Shown: positions 1 to 7,281, counted from the first letter of the stretch. The stretch is DNA of 57,418 bases from Candidatus Mediterraneibacter norwichensis (GCA_019112765.1 DXIU01000076.1:1-57418), one strand, 5' to 3'. Translations and numbers: made by a program. The notes: generated by a model from the letters alone, not told the origin.

Positions 1-2
1 AC

Positions 3-59
3 ACCAATATTTTTAACTATGTGATACCGGAAAAAGCGTACCGGATGAGGCGTCATTAA
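3..59 (+). CDS. C-terminal tail of an upstream gene (partial)
   Basis: An open frame enters from the left edge and ends at a TAA at 57-59. Its last residues read NYVIPEKAYRMRRH. It stops 5 bp before the next frame opens, which suits the end of an operon gene. Eighteen residues are too few to name a family, and a chance open frame cannot be excluded. Confidence 0.3.
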   Translation, partial: TNIFNYVIPEKAYRMRRH

Positions 60-64
60 GTCTT

Positions 65-409
65 TTGTACCAATGTCTGGAAATTGATAATAAAGAGAGA
101 AACATATTAAAAAAATTCGCCGGGCATAAGCAGGCCCTGTTGCTGACTATTATAGCAGTTGTGTTTTCTCCGGCAGTAATAGCAATTCGCTATTGTCTAT
201 TTAAAATGGGAAAACTTGAAGATAAAAAATTCAAAGTCATGATTCAGAGTATCGGATTTGTTCTGTTTGCTCTTTATCTCAGAACCTTGAAAGATAATAT
301 AGCTTATATTCTGATCTTTATGACAGCGACAGGTTATATAATTTATAGATATTATTTGTTTAGCCTGGAAAGAAAAGGGAAGAAATTCAGAGAACCCGGA
401 TTGGAATAA
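65..409 (+). CDS. Small hypothetical membrane protein
   Basis: A frame of 114 residues starting at TTG 65. No ATG lies in the early part of the frame, and the purine-rich GATGAGG at 45-51 is a poor, distant ribosome site, so the start is uncertain. Two or three hydrophobic stretches are visible: about residues 22-45 (LLLTIIAVVFSPAVIAIRY), 57-72 and 78-97. The tail is basic (ERKGKKFREPGLE). I do not recognise the family. It may be the surviving end of a longer membrane protein. A strong inverted repeat follows directly, suggesting the transcript ends here. Confidence 0.4.
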   Translation: MYQCLEIDNKERNILKKFAGHKQALLLTIIAVVFSPAVIAIRYCLFKMGKLEDKKFKVMIQSIGFVLFALYLRTLKDNIAYILIFMTATGYIIYRYYLFSLERKGKKFREPGLE

Positions 410-415
410 CAGTCA

Positions 416-449
416 GCCCGGGAATACTGATAAATCACCATTCCCGGGC
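416..449. terminator. Stem-loop between convergent genes
   Basis: GCCCGGGAAT (416-425) pairs perfectly with ATTCCCGGGC (440-449) around a 14-nt loop. It lies between the ends of the small membrane protein and the oppositely oriented MerR gene, so it can serve both. No long U-run follows on either strand. Confidence 0.55.
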
Positions 450-467
450 GCAACTTACGAACCGGCT

Positions 468-1346
468 CTACCTGTTTTCAGAACGATTATTCTCCAGGTA
501 ATAACGGAAGGCTTTTACAATATACCCACTGCTTCCGGCCCCGTGCCGTGTATCAAATACCCTGCTCAGATAATCATTGGAGTAAAGATCAATCATCATC
601 CGGCAGTAATTCCGCGCATCGCCGATCAGCAGCCTGGAGGTGTTCCCCTGAGCTCCGGCTATAATTTCCCTGACAATACTTTGCACTGGTTCCGAAGCCA
701 CATCTTCGTCTCTATGTGAGGCCAGCTTAAGAAACTTGTCTTCTGTCCGCATTTTTTCCGGGACCTGTGAGTACCATGCATCCATGATTTCTGAAAAATG
801 CTCCAGATTGCTTTTCATTTCTTCGGTGTATTTCTCTATACTGCAAAACTGCTGGATTGCAAGCCTTGCAACATGCTCTTCATCATCCTTGATTTTCTGA
901 ATAAACAGATCAAAATTCTCAATACTTCCCCAGTGCTCAATGACGGTTTCAGCCTGACTGGATTTAAAATCCTCCAAAGCGCTGATGTAATCGGAAAGAT
1001 CAAATTCTTTAAAACTCATACATTGTTCTCCTTTTTCAAGCCGTTCGAGAAGCTGTATAAGCCGGTCGATTCGGTTACGTTTCAGCCGGAACATTTTTTT
1101 CTGTTCTTTAAAGGCGGTGATTCTGTCAAAATCCGGATTCTCAAGAATCTGTCTGATTTCTTTTAACGAAAATCCCAGCTCCTTAAAAAACAGAATCTGC
1201 TGCAAGGTCTGCAGCGCGTTATCATCATACAGGCGGTAGCCGGATGAAGTGAGTTCACTGGGCTTTAACAGTCCGATCTCATCATAGTATTGCAGTGTCC
1301 GTACGCTGATGCCAGTCAGTCTGGCAACCTGGCTTATACTTTTCAT
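468..1346 (-). CDS. MerR family transcriptional regulator (TipA/multidrug type)
   Basis: A 292-residue regulator. Residues 1-70 form the MerR winged helix (start MKSISQVARLTGISVRTLQY, then YDEIGLLKP and GYRLYDD). A long dimerisation helix follows (about 78-125), then a C-terminal domain of about 165 residues resembling the TipAS/antibiotic-recognition domain rather than a short metal-binding tail. The start at 1346 is chosen over the upstream ATG at 1397 because GAGGAG lies 8 nt before it and the MerR domain begins exactly there. Its promoter (1419-1449) has the MerR-type 19-bp spacer with a dyad between the boxes, so it probably activates itself on ligand binding. The ligand is unknown. No efflux gene is adjacent in the same direction. 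Confidence 0.88.
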   Translation of the reverse strand: MKSISQVARLTGISVRTLQYYDEIGLLKPSELTSSGYRLYDDNALQTLQQILFFKELGFSLKEIRQILENPDFDRITAFKEQKKMFRLKRNRIDRLIQLLERLEKGEQCMSFKEFDLSDYISALEDFKSSQAETVIEHWGSIENFDLFIQKIKDDEEHVARLAIQQFCSIEKYTEEMKSNLEHFSEIMDAWYSQVPEKMRTEDKFLKLASHRDEDVASEPVQSIVREIIAGAQGNTSRLLIGDARNYCRMMIDLYSNDYLSRVFDTRHGAGSSGYIVKAFRYYLENNRSENR

Positions 1347-1418
1347 TGAAACAGCTCCTCTCATAAAAGGGTCAGAACAGTGATGACCGGTCAGCATCTG
1401 TTATGTTCCTCTGAGAAA

Positions 1419-1449
1419 AGAATACAATATCACGCTGCGTGAGAGTCAA
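1419..1449 (-). promoter_or_regulatory. MerR-type promoter with 19-bp spacer and operator
   Basis: Read on the minus strand, TTGACT (1449-1444) and TATTCT (1424-1419) are separated by 19 bp instead of 17. The perfect dyad TCACGC-N-GCGTGA (1430-1442) lies between them. Overlong spacers with a centred dyad are the hallmark of MerR-activated promoters. The gene it drives is the MerR regulator itself. Confidence 0.75.
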
Positions 1450-1510
1450 GAGATTCTTTGATAAAACAGATGAAAAAATCTGTTCTGGTTGTACGTGTAC
1501 GGCTTTGCGG

Positions 1511-1539
1511 TTTACAGTGTTCCCGGCGGAGCGTATAAT
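1511..1539 (+). promoter_or_regulatory. Sigma-A promoter for the DUF4317 gene
   Basis: TTTACA (1511-1516), a 17-bp spacer, and TATAAT (1534-1539). This is a near-consensus housekeeping promoter about 100 bp upstream of the start codon at 1644. A small hairpin (AACAGAT/ATCTGTT, 1465-1484) lies just upstream, in the gap shared with the divergent MerR promoter. Confidence 0.7.
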
Positions 1540-1578
1540 GTGAGAAAAACAGGTGTGAATCAGATCCTTTGTATAAAA

Positions 1579-1613
1579 GACCGCTGGAACTTCTCTGAAA
1601 CACGTCAGCGGTC
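1579..1613 (+). other. Stem-loop in the 5' leader of the DUF4317 gene
   Basis: GACCGCTG (1579-1586) pairs with CAGCGGTC (1606-1613) in the transcribed leader, ending about 20 nt before the ribosome site. It has no U-run, so it is not a simple terminator. It could stabilise the mRNA or bind a regulator. Its role is unknown. Confidence 0.4.
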
Positions 1614-1643
1614 CGGAATCTGACTTAACAAGGAGTAAACACT

Positions 1644-2297
1644 ATGAACAAAGACTTTAACACATCCCGGCGTTCTCTTGAGATTGACCGCGAGGACATG
1701 CTTGCCCTCACCCGCCGCATGACGGTGAAGCGGACTTCAATCACCCGGATCGCAGGGGCGTATATGGATCCGGACGGGTTTATTGACGGCACATTCAACA
1801 CCCGGTTTCTTAAGCTGTCGGGAGCGGACCGGGCGAAGAATCTGGAGATTGCCAGGACGATTCCTTTTGCGCAGACGAATACCAATCTGAAGCGTTATGT
1901 GATTCCTGAACATTCCAGGGGAAAGGAGAGCATGTATCAGCTCCTGCTGGGAATCCGAAGTTCGGGGCTGGAGAACGATGCCCTGCTTGAGATTTTCTAC
2001 GAGATGACAGGGGAAAAATATCGTTCAGATCATGAGTACGGGATCTTTGTATTTCATGACCGGTATGATATTCCGGCCAAGGCGGCGGATCATGTCAGGC
2101 TGGGAGAGTCGGAGCAGATGTTTGAGTATCTGATCTGCGCGGTCTGTCCGGTTACCGGGGATTACGAGGCGGGAAGCCCGGAGTGCGGGTTTCTCTTTCC
2201 GTCATATGCGGAAGGCGGCGCGCTGATGAACTGCATCGATATTTACCAGTCAGATGCGTCGCGGCCCCACAGAGAACTGGAGGAAATGTTATTGTAA
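1644..2297 (+). CDS. DUF4317 family protein, short form
   Basis: A 217-residue protein behind a good ribosome site (AAGGAG) and a near-consensus promoter. The N-terminal half keeps the DUF4317 pattern: about residue 25 onward TVKRTSITRIAGAYMD, then GTFNTRFL, LLGIRSSGLENDALLEIFYE, a YDIPAKAADH segment and FEYLICAVCPV. Family members are usually nearly twice this length, as far as I recall. Here the block usually found between the ICPV and GFLFP segments is missing (ICAVCPVTGDYEAGSPECGFLFP is nearly contiguous), and the C-terminal half is absent. No frameshifted remnant is evident downstream. Function is unknown for the family. It may be a streamlined paralogue or a truncated copy. Confidence 0.7.
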   Translation: MNKDFNTSRRSLEIDREDMLALTRRMTVKRTSITRIAGAYMDPDGFIDGTFNTRFLKLSGADRAKNLEIARTIPFAQTNTNLKRYVIPEHSRGKESMYQLLLGIRSSGLENDALLEIFYEMTGEKYRSDHEYGIFVFHDRYDIPAKAADHVRLGESEQMFEYLICAVCPVTGDYEAGSPECGFLFPSYAEGGALMNCIDIYQSDASRPHRELEEMLL

Positions 2298-2346
2298 TTC
2301 TTCTGTTTTCCGGTTGACGCGGAAGGCAGAGAATGATAAGATAAGT

Positions 2347-2371
2347 AATGGTAGAGTACTTCTTTACCATT
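2347..2371 (+). other. Small intergenic hairpin
   Basis: AATGGTA (2347-2353) pairs with TACCATT (2365-2371) around an 11-nt loop, 20 nt before the long-looped terminator. Together they form a two-stem leader or trailer between the DUF4317 gene and the next gene. Confidence 0.4.
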
Positions 2372-2390
2372 AAAGTTTGAATTTTATTAT

Positions 2391-2460
2391 AACCGATTTT
2401 GTGGAGAGTGCATTTGGAGTCAAGGCTCAAAGTGCGCCCTTTTTCAAAATCGGTTTTTTT
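2391..2460 (+). terminator. Long-looped intrinsic terminator or attenuator
   Basis: AACCGATTTTG (2391-2401) pairs perfectly with CAAAATCGGTT (2445-2455), followed by seven Ts in total to 2460. The 43-nt loop is unusually long. It holds a second imperfect pairing (GTGCATTTGGAG with CTCAAAGTGC), so a branched fold is possible. It lies 43 bp before the next start codon, so it could be an attenuator of that gene as well as the terminator of DUF4317. Confidence 0.65.
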
Positions 2461-2502
2461 GATTCTTGCTCTGAAAAACTTTTTGTCAAGGAGGAAGAAA
2501 AG

Positions 2503-2862
2503 ATGGCAAATAATTATTCAAACTGTGAAAAGAAGTACGACAGACAGCTGGCGGCAGCTTTTGCCGTGTACATGATGGCAGGGAGCGCGTTTAAAAAATG
2601 CATCTGCAGAAATCCTCTGGAGGAAGGACACCTCTGTCTGCACTACCGGGAGATGCCGGAACGGCTCCAGCTGGAGGCGGAAAATGCAGTGCTGGCCGGG
2701 GTGGAGGCGCTGGGAGAGAGACGCCTGGCGGCAATGGGAGAACTTTTCTGTGAAGCGGTCTTCTGCCGGAGGGACGGGAAATACAGGGTATGCTTTCTGA
2801 CCGGAGGCTTTGAGGATTTAAAAATTGATATTGACGGAAAAGGGAAAATTCTCCTCAGGTAA
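2503..2862 (+). CDS. Small cysteine-containing hypothetical protein
   Basis: 119 residues from ATG 2503, preceded by AAGGAGG with good spacing. An upstream in-frame extension is rejected because it runs through the terminator stem. The protein has a basic helical start (NCEKKYDRQLAAAFAVYMMAG), a cysteine-rich patch (KKCICRNPLEEGHLCLHY), a long amphipathic helix (about 52-80) and a beta-rich end (KYRVCFLTGGFEDLKIDIDG). Six cysteines in total could bind a metal, but no known motif is recognised. There is no signal peptide. It sits immediately before the TIR gene but is separated by a hairpin and a promoter, so a shared function is only conjecture. Confidence 0.6.
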   Translation: MANNYSNCEKKYDRQLAAAFAVYMMAGSAFKKCICRNPLEEGHLCLHYREMPERLQLEAENAVLAGVEALGERRLAAMGELFCEAVFCRRDGKYRVCFLTGGFEDLKIDIDGKGKILLR

Positions 2863-2954
2863 ATTTCCCTCAGGCAAATCCGGGCCGGCAGATAAATTCT
2901 GCCGGTAAACCTGCCGGACTGCCCCGGGATGGAGTTGTCTGTACTGCAGATGAT

Positions 2955-2983
2955 TTCTGAAATACCGGTTTTCATGGTATACT
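2955..2983 (+). promoter_or_regulatory. Extended -10 promoter before the TIR gene
   Basis: TGGTATACT (2975-2983) is an extended -10. A weak -35 (TTCTGA, 2955-2960) lies 17 bp upstream of its TATACT hexamer. A GC-rich hairpin (CCGGCAGA/TCTGCCGG, 2885-2905) after the preceding gene probably separates the two transcripts. The TIR gene therefore seems to have its own start site 32 bp before its ATG. Confidence 0.5.
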
Positions 2984-3014
2984 GTCTGTATATGGAGCGG
3001 AAGGGAGAAGGACC

Positions 3015-4145
3015 ATGAAGAATAAGCCATATGTGTTTATAAGCTACAGAACAGAATATAGCTGGGAACAGGCGGAAACGCTGCGCGGTATTCTTCAGGC
3101 AGAAGGTATAGAGACGTGGAAGGCGCCCGAGGACATTCCGGCCGGAGAGGATTATCTGAGTGTTTTTACAAAAGCAATAGAGGAGTGTGCCTGCTTTGCT
3201 GTGCTGATGTCCGATGCAATCCAGGAGGATCCGGGATGGAGCAGAAAGGAGATTGAGTATGCCATAAATCTGGAAAAGTCCGCCCGGTTCAGAATTATTC
3301 CGGTAATGCTGGATGATGTTCCGCTGCGGGGTGTGATGCGCATGATGTTAGGCGGATACCAGTCTGTAACCGTTTCAGAATTGAAAAAAGACGACAGAGG
3401 GATCCGAAAACTGGTTCACGATATCCGTGACATTATGGCAGCCGCCGGCAGCAGCGGAGCCTCCGATATGGGAAATTCCGGCAGCTGCGGAGCTTCTGAT
3501 ATGGGAAATTCTGGCAGCAGCGCTGCCTCCGATACGGAAAATCCCGGCAGCAGCGCTGCCTCCGATACGGAAAGATCGAAGGTATATTATGCCGTACGCA
3601 GGGGGAGGAAACCAGGCATTTACAGAACCTATGCGGAATGCGAAAAACAGGTATCAGGTTTTTCACATCAGGAATATAAAAAGTTCAGTTCCAGGGAAGC
3701 AGCCGAGGAATATATGCAGGAGAAGGAAAACAAAGCGTGGGCTTTTGTGCTGGGGGACTATAACAGCGACACCGGCGTATACGGCTACGGGGGCTTCCTT
3801 TGTGACGGAGAAAGGGATTATCCTCTCAGCGGATGCGCAAATGACCCGGATATAAGAACAATGCGTGCGGATGCGGGGAAGCTGCTGGGTATTATGGCGG
3901 CAGTGAGAAAGGCGGAGGAGCTTGGCATACAAGAACTGACGATCCGGTATGATCTTACGGGGATTGAAAAATGGGCAACCGGAGAGTGGAAGGCCGGCAG
4001 ACCGGGTACGAAAGCCTATGCCGAATTTATGAATTCAGATGAGCGCAGGGTCAGACTGAATTTTGAATGGGTAAAATCCGGTGCTGATACGGAGAGGAAA
4101 AGGAAGGCTTCCGCGCTGGCGGGAAAAGCGGCAGGCCGCAATTAA
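3015..4145 (+). CDS. TIR domain fused to a viroplasmin-type and degenerate RNase H domain
   Basis: 376 residues, ribosome site GGAAGGGAGAAGG, ATG 3015. Residues 5-140 form a TIR domain (YVFISYRTEYSWEQA, GIETWKAPEDIPAGEDY, then DPGWSRKEIEYA). E79, four residues after W75, matches the NADase glutamate of TIR enzymes. Residues 145-188 are four 11-residue Gly/Ser repeats forming a linker. Residues 189-234 match the hybrid-binding viroplasmin/RNase H1 N-terminal domain (YYAVRRGRKPGIYRTYAEC, then FSSREAAEEYM). Residues 240-374 are RNase H-like (YNSDTGVYGYGGFL, GIEKWATGEW, GTKAYAEFMN), but three of the four catalytic acids are replaced. The first Asp is L246 (VLGDYN instead of VDGSYN). The Glu is K289. 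The last Asp is about S366. Only D313 remains. I infer an RNA/DNA-hybrid sensor controlling a TIR effector. The next gene erases ADP-ribose, which fits. This is not Thoeris: no ThsA-like partner is present. Confidence 0.85.
   Translation: MKNKPYVFISYRTEYSWEQAETLRGILQAEGIETWKAPEDIPAGEDYLSVFTKAIEECACFAVLMSDAIQEDPGWSRKEIEYAINLEKSARFRIIPVMLDDVPLRGVMRMMLGGYQSVTVSELKKDDRGIRKLVHDIRDIMAAAGSSGASDMGNSGSCGASDMGNSGSSAASDTENPGSSAASDTERSKVYYAVRRGRKPGIYRTYAECEKQVSGFSHQEYKKFSSREAAEEYMQEKENKAWAFVLGDYNSDTGVYGYGGFLCDGERDYPLSGCANDPDIRTMRADAGKLLGIMAAVRKAEELGIQELTIRYDLTGIEKWATGEWKAGRPGTKAYAEFMNSDERRVRLNFEWVKSGADTERKRKASALAGKAAGRN
3447..3578 (+). repeat. Four tandem in-frame 33-bp repeats
   Basis: Units at 3447-3479, 3480-3512, 3513-3545 and 3546-3578 each encode an 11-residue GSSGASDMGNS-like block. 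Units 1-2 (ASDMGNS) and 3-4 (ASDTENP/ASDTERS) are closest to each other, suggesting two rounds of duplication. They form a flexible linker between the TIR and viroplasmin domains and are a likely site of length variation. Confidence 0.9.
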
Positions 4146-4238
4146 AAGGAAGTTTTTTCATCCCTTCAGATGCCCGGAGCGTAATCGATAAATGTCCGGA
4201 GAGCAGTCAATGAAAATTTATTTCACAAGGAGGTGCCT

Positions 4239-6332
4239 ATGAGCCAGAATAACATAAATATTTTCCAGGATACCATGGAGATTCTGGGGCAGGGGTATTA
4301 CATAACAGACGGAAAGAAAATAAAACTGAAACTTTCCCGCCGCCAGATGGAACATGCTTCTGTTTATCTGCCTCACGATATTGAGAAGATCAGTGAAAGC
4401 AAAGAAATTTCCCATACCATTGTTATGGGAAGAATCGGTGTGGACTGTGTAAATATGGACTCTTTTTCTCTTGCTGTGGAACGCTGCAGGGAATGCTCTT
4501 ATCTGCTGAAGGGCAAAGGGGAGAACCGGATCCTTGTTCTGAACCTGGCAAATCCGGTGAATCCGGGCGGCGGAGTCAGGAGAGGGGCAAAGGCCCAGGA
4601 GGAAGATCTGTGCCGCAGGAGCTCGCTGCTTCTGTCTCTTGAAGGCAGGGAGGCCTGGGCTTACTATTCCTACAACAGAAATCTTCATACTTATATGGGA
4701 TCCGACGGAATCATTATTACGCCGGATGTGGAGATCCTGAAAGACGAGAACGGTAATCTTCTTGAGGACTCGGTTATTGTATCGGTTATGACCTGCGCGG
4801 CTCCGATGGTCCGGAGGGGGCTGGAAGGAATGTCGGACGAGGAGTATCGGGAAATGGTTTATAAACGGATTACCGGCATGCTGAAAACGGCGGCGTATCT
4901 TGGCTATAAGGTGCTGGTCCTTGGAGCATTCGGCTGCGGCGCCTTCGGCAATGACGCGCGCGTTGTGTCGGATCTGTTTTATAAGGCGATAAAGGAGTTT
5001 GATTATGACGGCATGTCAGCTGTGGATTTTTTCCGCCGTATCGATTTCGCGGTTCTGGATCACTCTCCGGATCAGTACAATTTCCGGCAGTTTTTCAGAA
5101 ATTTCAGCCATTTTTACCGGGAAGAAGACGAGAAGGAAAATCAGGCGGTGCAGGCCAGGATCAGGGAAACGGAAAAACACCTGGATGCGGTCCGCGGGTG
5201 TATGGCCGGCGGCGCTGCCGGCGACGCGCTGGGATACGCCGTTGAGTTCTGGCGGGAAAAGCGGATTTTTGATACATACGGGCCTGAAGGGATTACAGAG
5301 TATGAGACGGATTCCCGGTCAGGGAAGGCCCTGATTTCCGATGATACGCAGATGACGCTGTTTACGGCAAACGGTCTGCTGGCCGGGGCGACCCGCGGAC
5401 GGATGCGGGGGATTGCCGGGCCGCCCAGAGAATATGTAAAGAGCGCGTATTATGACTGGCTGAAGACACAGCAAAGTACCATGCGGGAAGTAAACCGGCA
5501 TGAGCGCTATACGGAAGAAGGCGGCGTTTCCTGGCTGCTTGATGTGCCGGAACTGTATTCCCGCCGGGCGCCTGGGAACACCTGTCTGGACGCTCTGACG
5601 GCAAAGAATGATAACCGGAAGGACTATATCAGAAATCCTGCGAATAACAGCAAGGGCTGCGGCGGTATTATGAGGGTGGCGCCCCTTGCGCTGCTGTACC
5701 GCCCGGGAGAGAATTATTCCGGAGGGCTGCGGGAACTGGATCTGGAAGGCGCTCAGCTTGCGGCCATTACGCACGGCCATTCGCTCGGCTACATGCCTGC
5801 GGCGGCAGTGACCCATATTATCAGCAGAATTCTGACAGATGAAAATCCGGATCTGAAGGAAATTGTACTGGATGCCCGGGATATGATGGAACAGCTTTTT
5901 GCCGGGGACCGGCACCAGGAGGAACTGATCCGCATTATGAATCTGGCGGTGGAGCTGTCGGAGAATGCCGCGGATGATCTGGAGAATATTCATGCTCTTG
6001 GCGAGGGATGGGTAGCGGAAGAGACTCTGGGAATCTCTCTGTACTGTGCTCTCAGGTATAAGGATGATTTTTCCGCCGGAATCATTGCTTCCGTGAATCA
6101 TAAGGGCGACAGCGATTCTACCGGGGCAGTGACAGGAAATATTCTCGGCGCTCTGCTTGGGTACAGCGCTATGGAAGAGAAATGGAAGGAGAATCTGGAA
6201 CTTAAGGATGTGATTCTTGAGATGGCGGATGACCTGTGTCATGGCTGCCAGATGAGGGAGTACAGTTATTATTATGATCCGGCATGGGAATGCAAATATA
6301 TAAAAATGCACCGGTTTGTTCCTGAAACATGA
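4239..6332 (+). CDS. PARG-like macrodomain fused to ADP-ribosylglycohydrolase
   Basis: 697 residues from ATG 4239, with AAGGAGG 5 nt upstream. The GTG at 4233 overlaps that site and is rejected. Residues 1-285 form a bacterial-type PARG domain (TIGR02452-like). They carry the loop NPVNPGGGVRRGAKAQEE (GGG near 110, QEE near 121), LCRRSSL, and the phosphate-binding GAFGCGAFGND. Residues about 315-680 form an ARH/DraG fold: GCMAGGAAGDALG, the metal-binding ISDDTQMTLF, NSKGCGGIMR, THGHSLGYMPAAA and HKGDSDSTGAVTGN, which supplies further metal-site acids. Both active sites look intact. It should remove poly- or mono-ADP-ribose from proteins, nucleic acids or small molecules in the cytosol. It follows the TIR gene by 93 bp with no clear terminator, so co-transcription is likely. 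Role as eraser or immunity partner is inferred. Confidence 0.9.
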   Translation: MSQNNINIFQDTMEILGQGYYITDGKKIKLKLSRRQMEHASVYLPHDIEKISESKEISHTIVMGRIGVDCVNMDSFSLAVERCRECSYLLKGKGENRILVLNLANPVNPGGGVRRGAKAQEEDLCRRSSLLLSLEGREAWAYYSYNRNLHTYMGSDGIIITPDVEILKDENGNLLEDSVIVSVMTCAAPMVRRGLEGMSDEEYREMVYKRITGMLKTAAYLGYKVLVLGAFGCGAFGNDARVVSDLFYKAIKEFDYDGMSAVDFFRRIDFAVLDHSPDQYNFRQFFRNFSHFYREEDEKENQAVQARIRETEKHLDAVRGCMAGGAAGDALGYAVEFWREKRIFDTYGPEGITEYETDSRSGKALISDDTQMTLFTANGLLAGATRGRMRGIAGPPREYVKSAYYDWLKTQQSTMREVNRHERYTEEGGVSWLLDVPELYSRRAPGNTCLDALTAKNDNRKDYIRNPANNSKGCGGIMRVAPLALLYRPGENYSGGLRELDLEGAQLAAITHGHSLGYMPAAAVTHIISRILTDENPDLKEIVLDARDMMEQLFAGDRHQEELIRIMNLAVELSENAADDLENIHALGEGWVAEETLGISLYCALRYKDDFSAGIIASVNHKGDSDSTGAVTGNILGALLGYSAMEEKWKENLELKDVILEMADDLCHGCQMREYSYYYDPAWECKYIKMHRFVPET

Positions 6333-6450
6333 ACAACGGTTAATTTTTATAACTTCCTGTTTAACTCAGATTCAATTGCCCGGACATGTTTCCTCTGCTA
6401 TTCTTGTATTAGCAAAGGCCGATGCAAAAACAGCATAAGGAGATGATCAT

Positions 6451-7110
6451 ATGTCATTGGGAAAAGTAATCAGAAAATACAGGAAAATCAGGAATCTGGC
6501 CCAGGAAGAATCCTGGAAGCGGATCAGAAGCTGAAGACAGGATCATATGAAGAGGCCTTTGGGTGGGCCAGGAAAAAGCTGGAACAGTATCCGAACTGTG
6601 AACCGCTGATTCTGAATCTCGCGCTCTGTCTTGATGCCTACCGGACGATACGGGAAGTTCCGGACAAAGCGCAGTACGATCCGTATCTGACTTCTTTATA
6701 CACACGCCTGCTGGACAGTAAAGATGAGGCTATACGGATGAGCGCGGCGGATTCTCTGGCCGGATTTTATATGAGGAAGAAGCAGTATGATAAAGCAGAA
6801 AAATATCTGGAGTATTTTTCCATACAGAATCCGGAAAGAAAAAGGAAACAGGCGCAGACTTATGCTGAGACAGGGCGGATGCAGGAAGCATATAAAGCCT
6901 ATGAAGAACTTCTGTTTACAGATTATCAGAGAGTAAGCATGGAACTTCACGGCATTTATCTGCTTGCGCTGAAAGAAAATGATATGGAAAAGGCGCGGAG
7001 CATCGTTCAGAAGCAGGCCGAGGCGGCAAAGTTTTTCGAGATGGGGAAATATTACGAGGTTTCGAGCTTCTTTGAAATCGCTGCTCTGGAAAAAGACGCT
7101 GATCTTGCGC
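6451..7110 (+). pseudogene. Broken XRE-TPR transcriptional regulator
   Basis: ATG 6451 follows AAGGAGATGATCAT and opens with MSLGKVIRKYRKIRNLAQEE, the first helices of a clostridial XRE regulator. The frame then stops at 6534. From 6510, in another frame, the C-terminal TPR part of the same protein type continues: LKTGSYEEAFGWARKKLEQY, then AIRMSAADSLAGFYMRKKQY, then AYKAYEELLFTDYQ. About 50 or more residues (the rest of the helix-turn-helix) are deleted at the junction near 6510. The TPR part breaks off near 7110. The product would be a 27-residue peptide, so the gene is dead as a DNA-binding regulator. Confidence 0.75.
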
Positions 7111-7281
7111 GCAAATGTGGGAGACTGGCTGGAGGTCACTCTGCACAATCTCTGGGATCCGGACCGTCCGGTTCCGTATTTCAATTATCCCACCGTGCCT
7201 CTCGAACTGAAACATAAGCCGTCAGCCCGGGTTTCCCTGAATCCCCAGTTCCTGAGGTATGATCCGGTCTGTGATTCGGGA
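7111..7281 (+). pseudogene. Fragment resembling a multicopper oxidase
   Basis: Right after the TPR remnant, in a different frame, a stretch of about 57 residues reads ANVGDWLEVTLHNL, then PYFNYPTVPLELKH, then RVSLNPQFLRYDPVCDSG. This resembles the N-terminal cupredoxin part of clostridial multicopper oxidases. Neither a start codon nor the copper-binding C-terminal part is present. It ends abruptly near 7281. A third open frame (about 7320-7485) with AEEYSEAESKGLNFPAAFD follows but is not recognised. The stretch looks like a recombination scar holding pieces of unrelated genes. Confidence 0.5.

Noticed and set aside
3447-3578. Regular 33-bp repeats that could suggest a CRISPR array
   Set aside because: The units are contiguous with no spacers, are in frame within a gene, and encode a Gly/Ser linker.
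3015-4145. Thoeris or CBASS system
   Set aside because: A TIR domain is present, but there is no SLOG/Sir2-type ThsA, cyclase or other known partner gene nearby.
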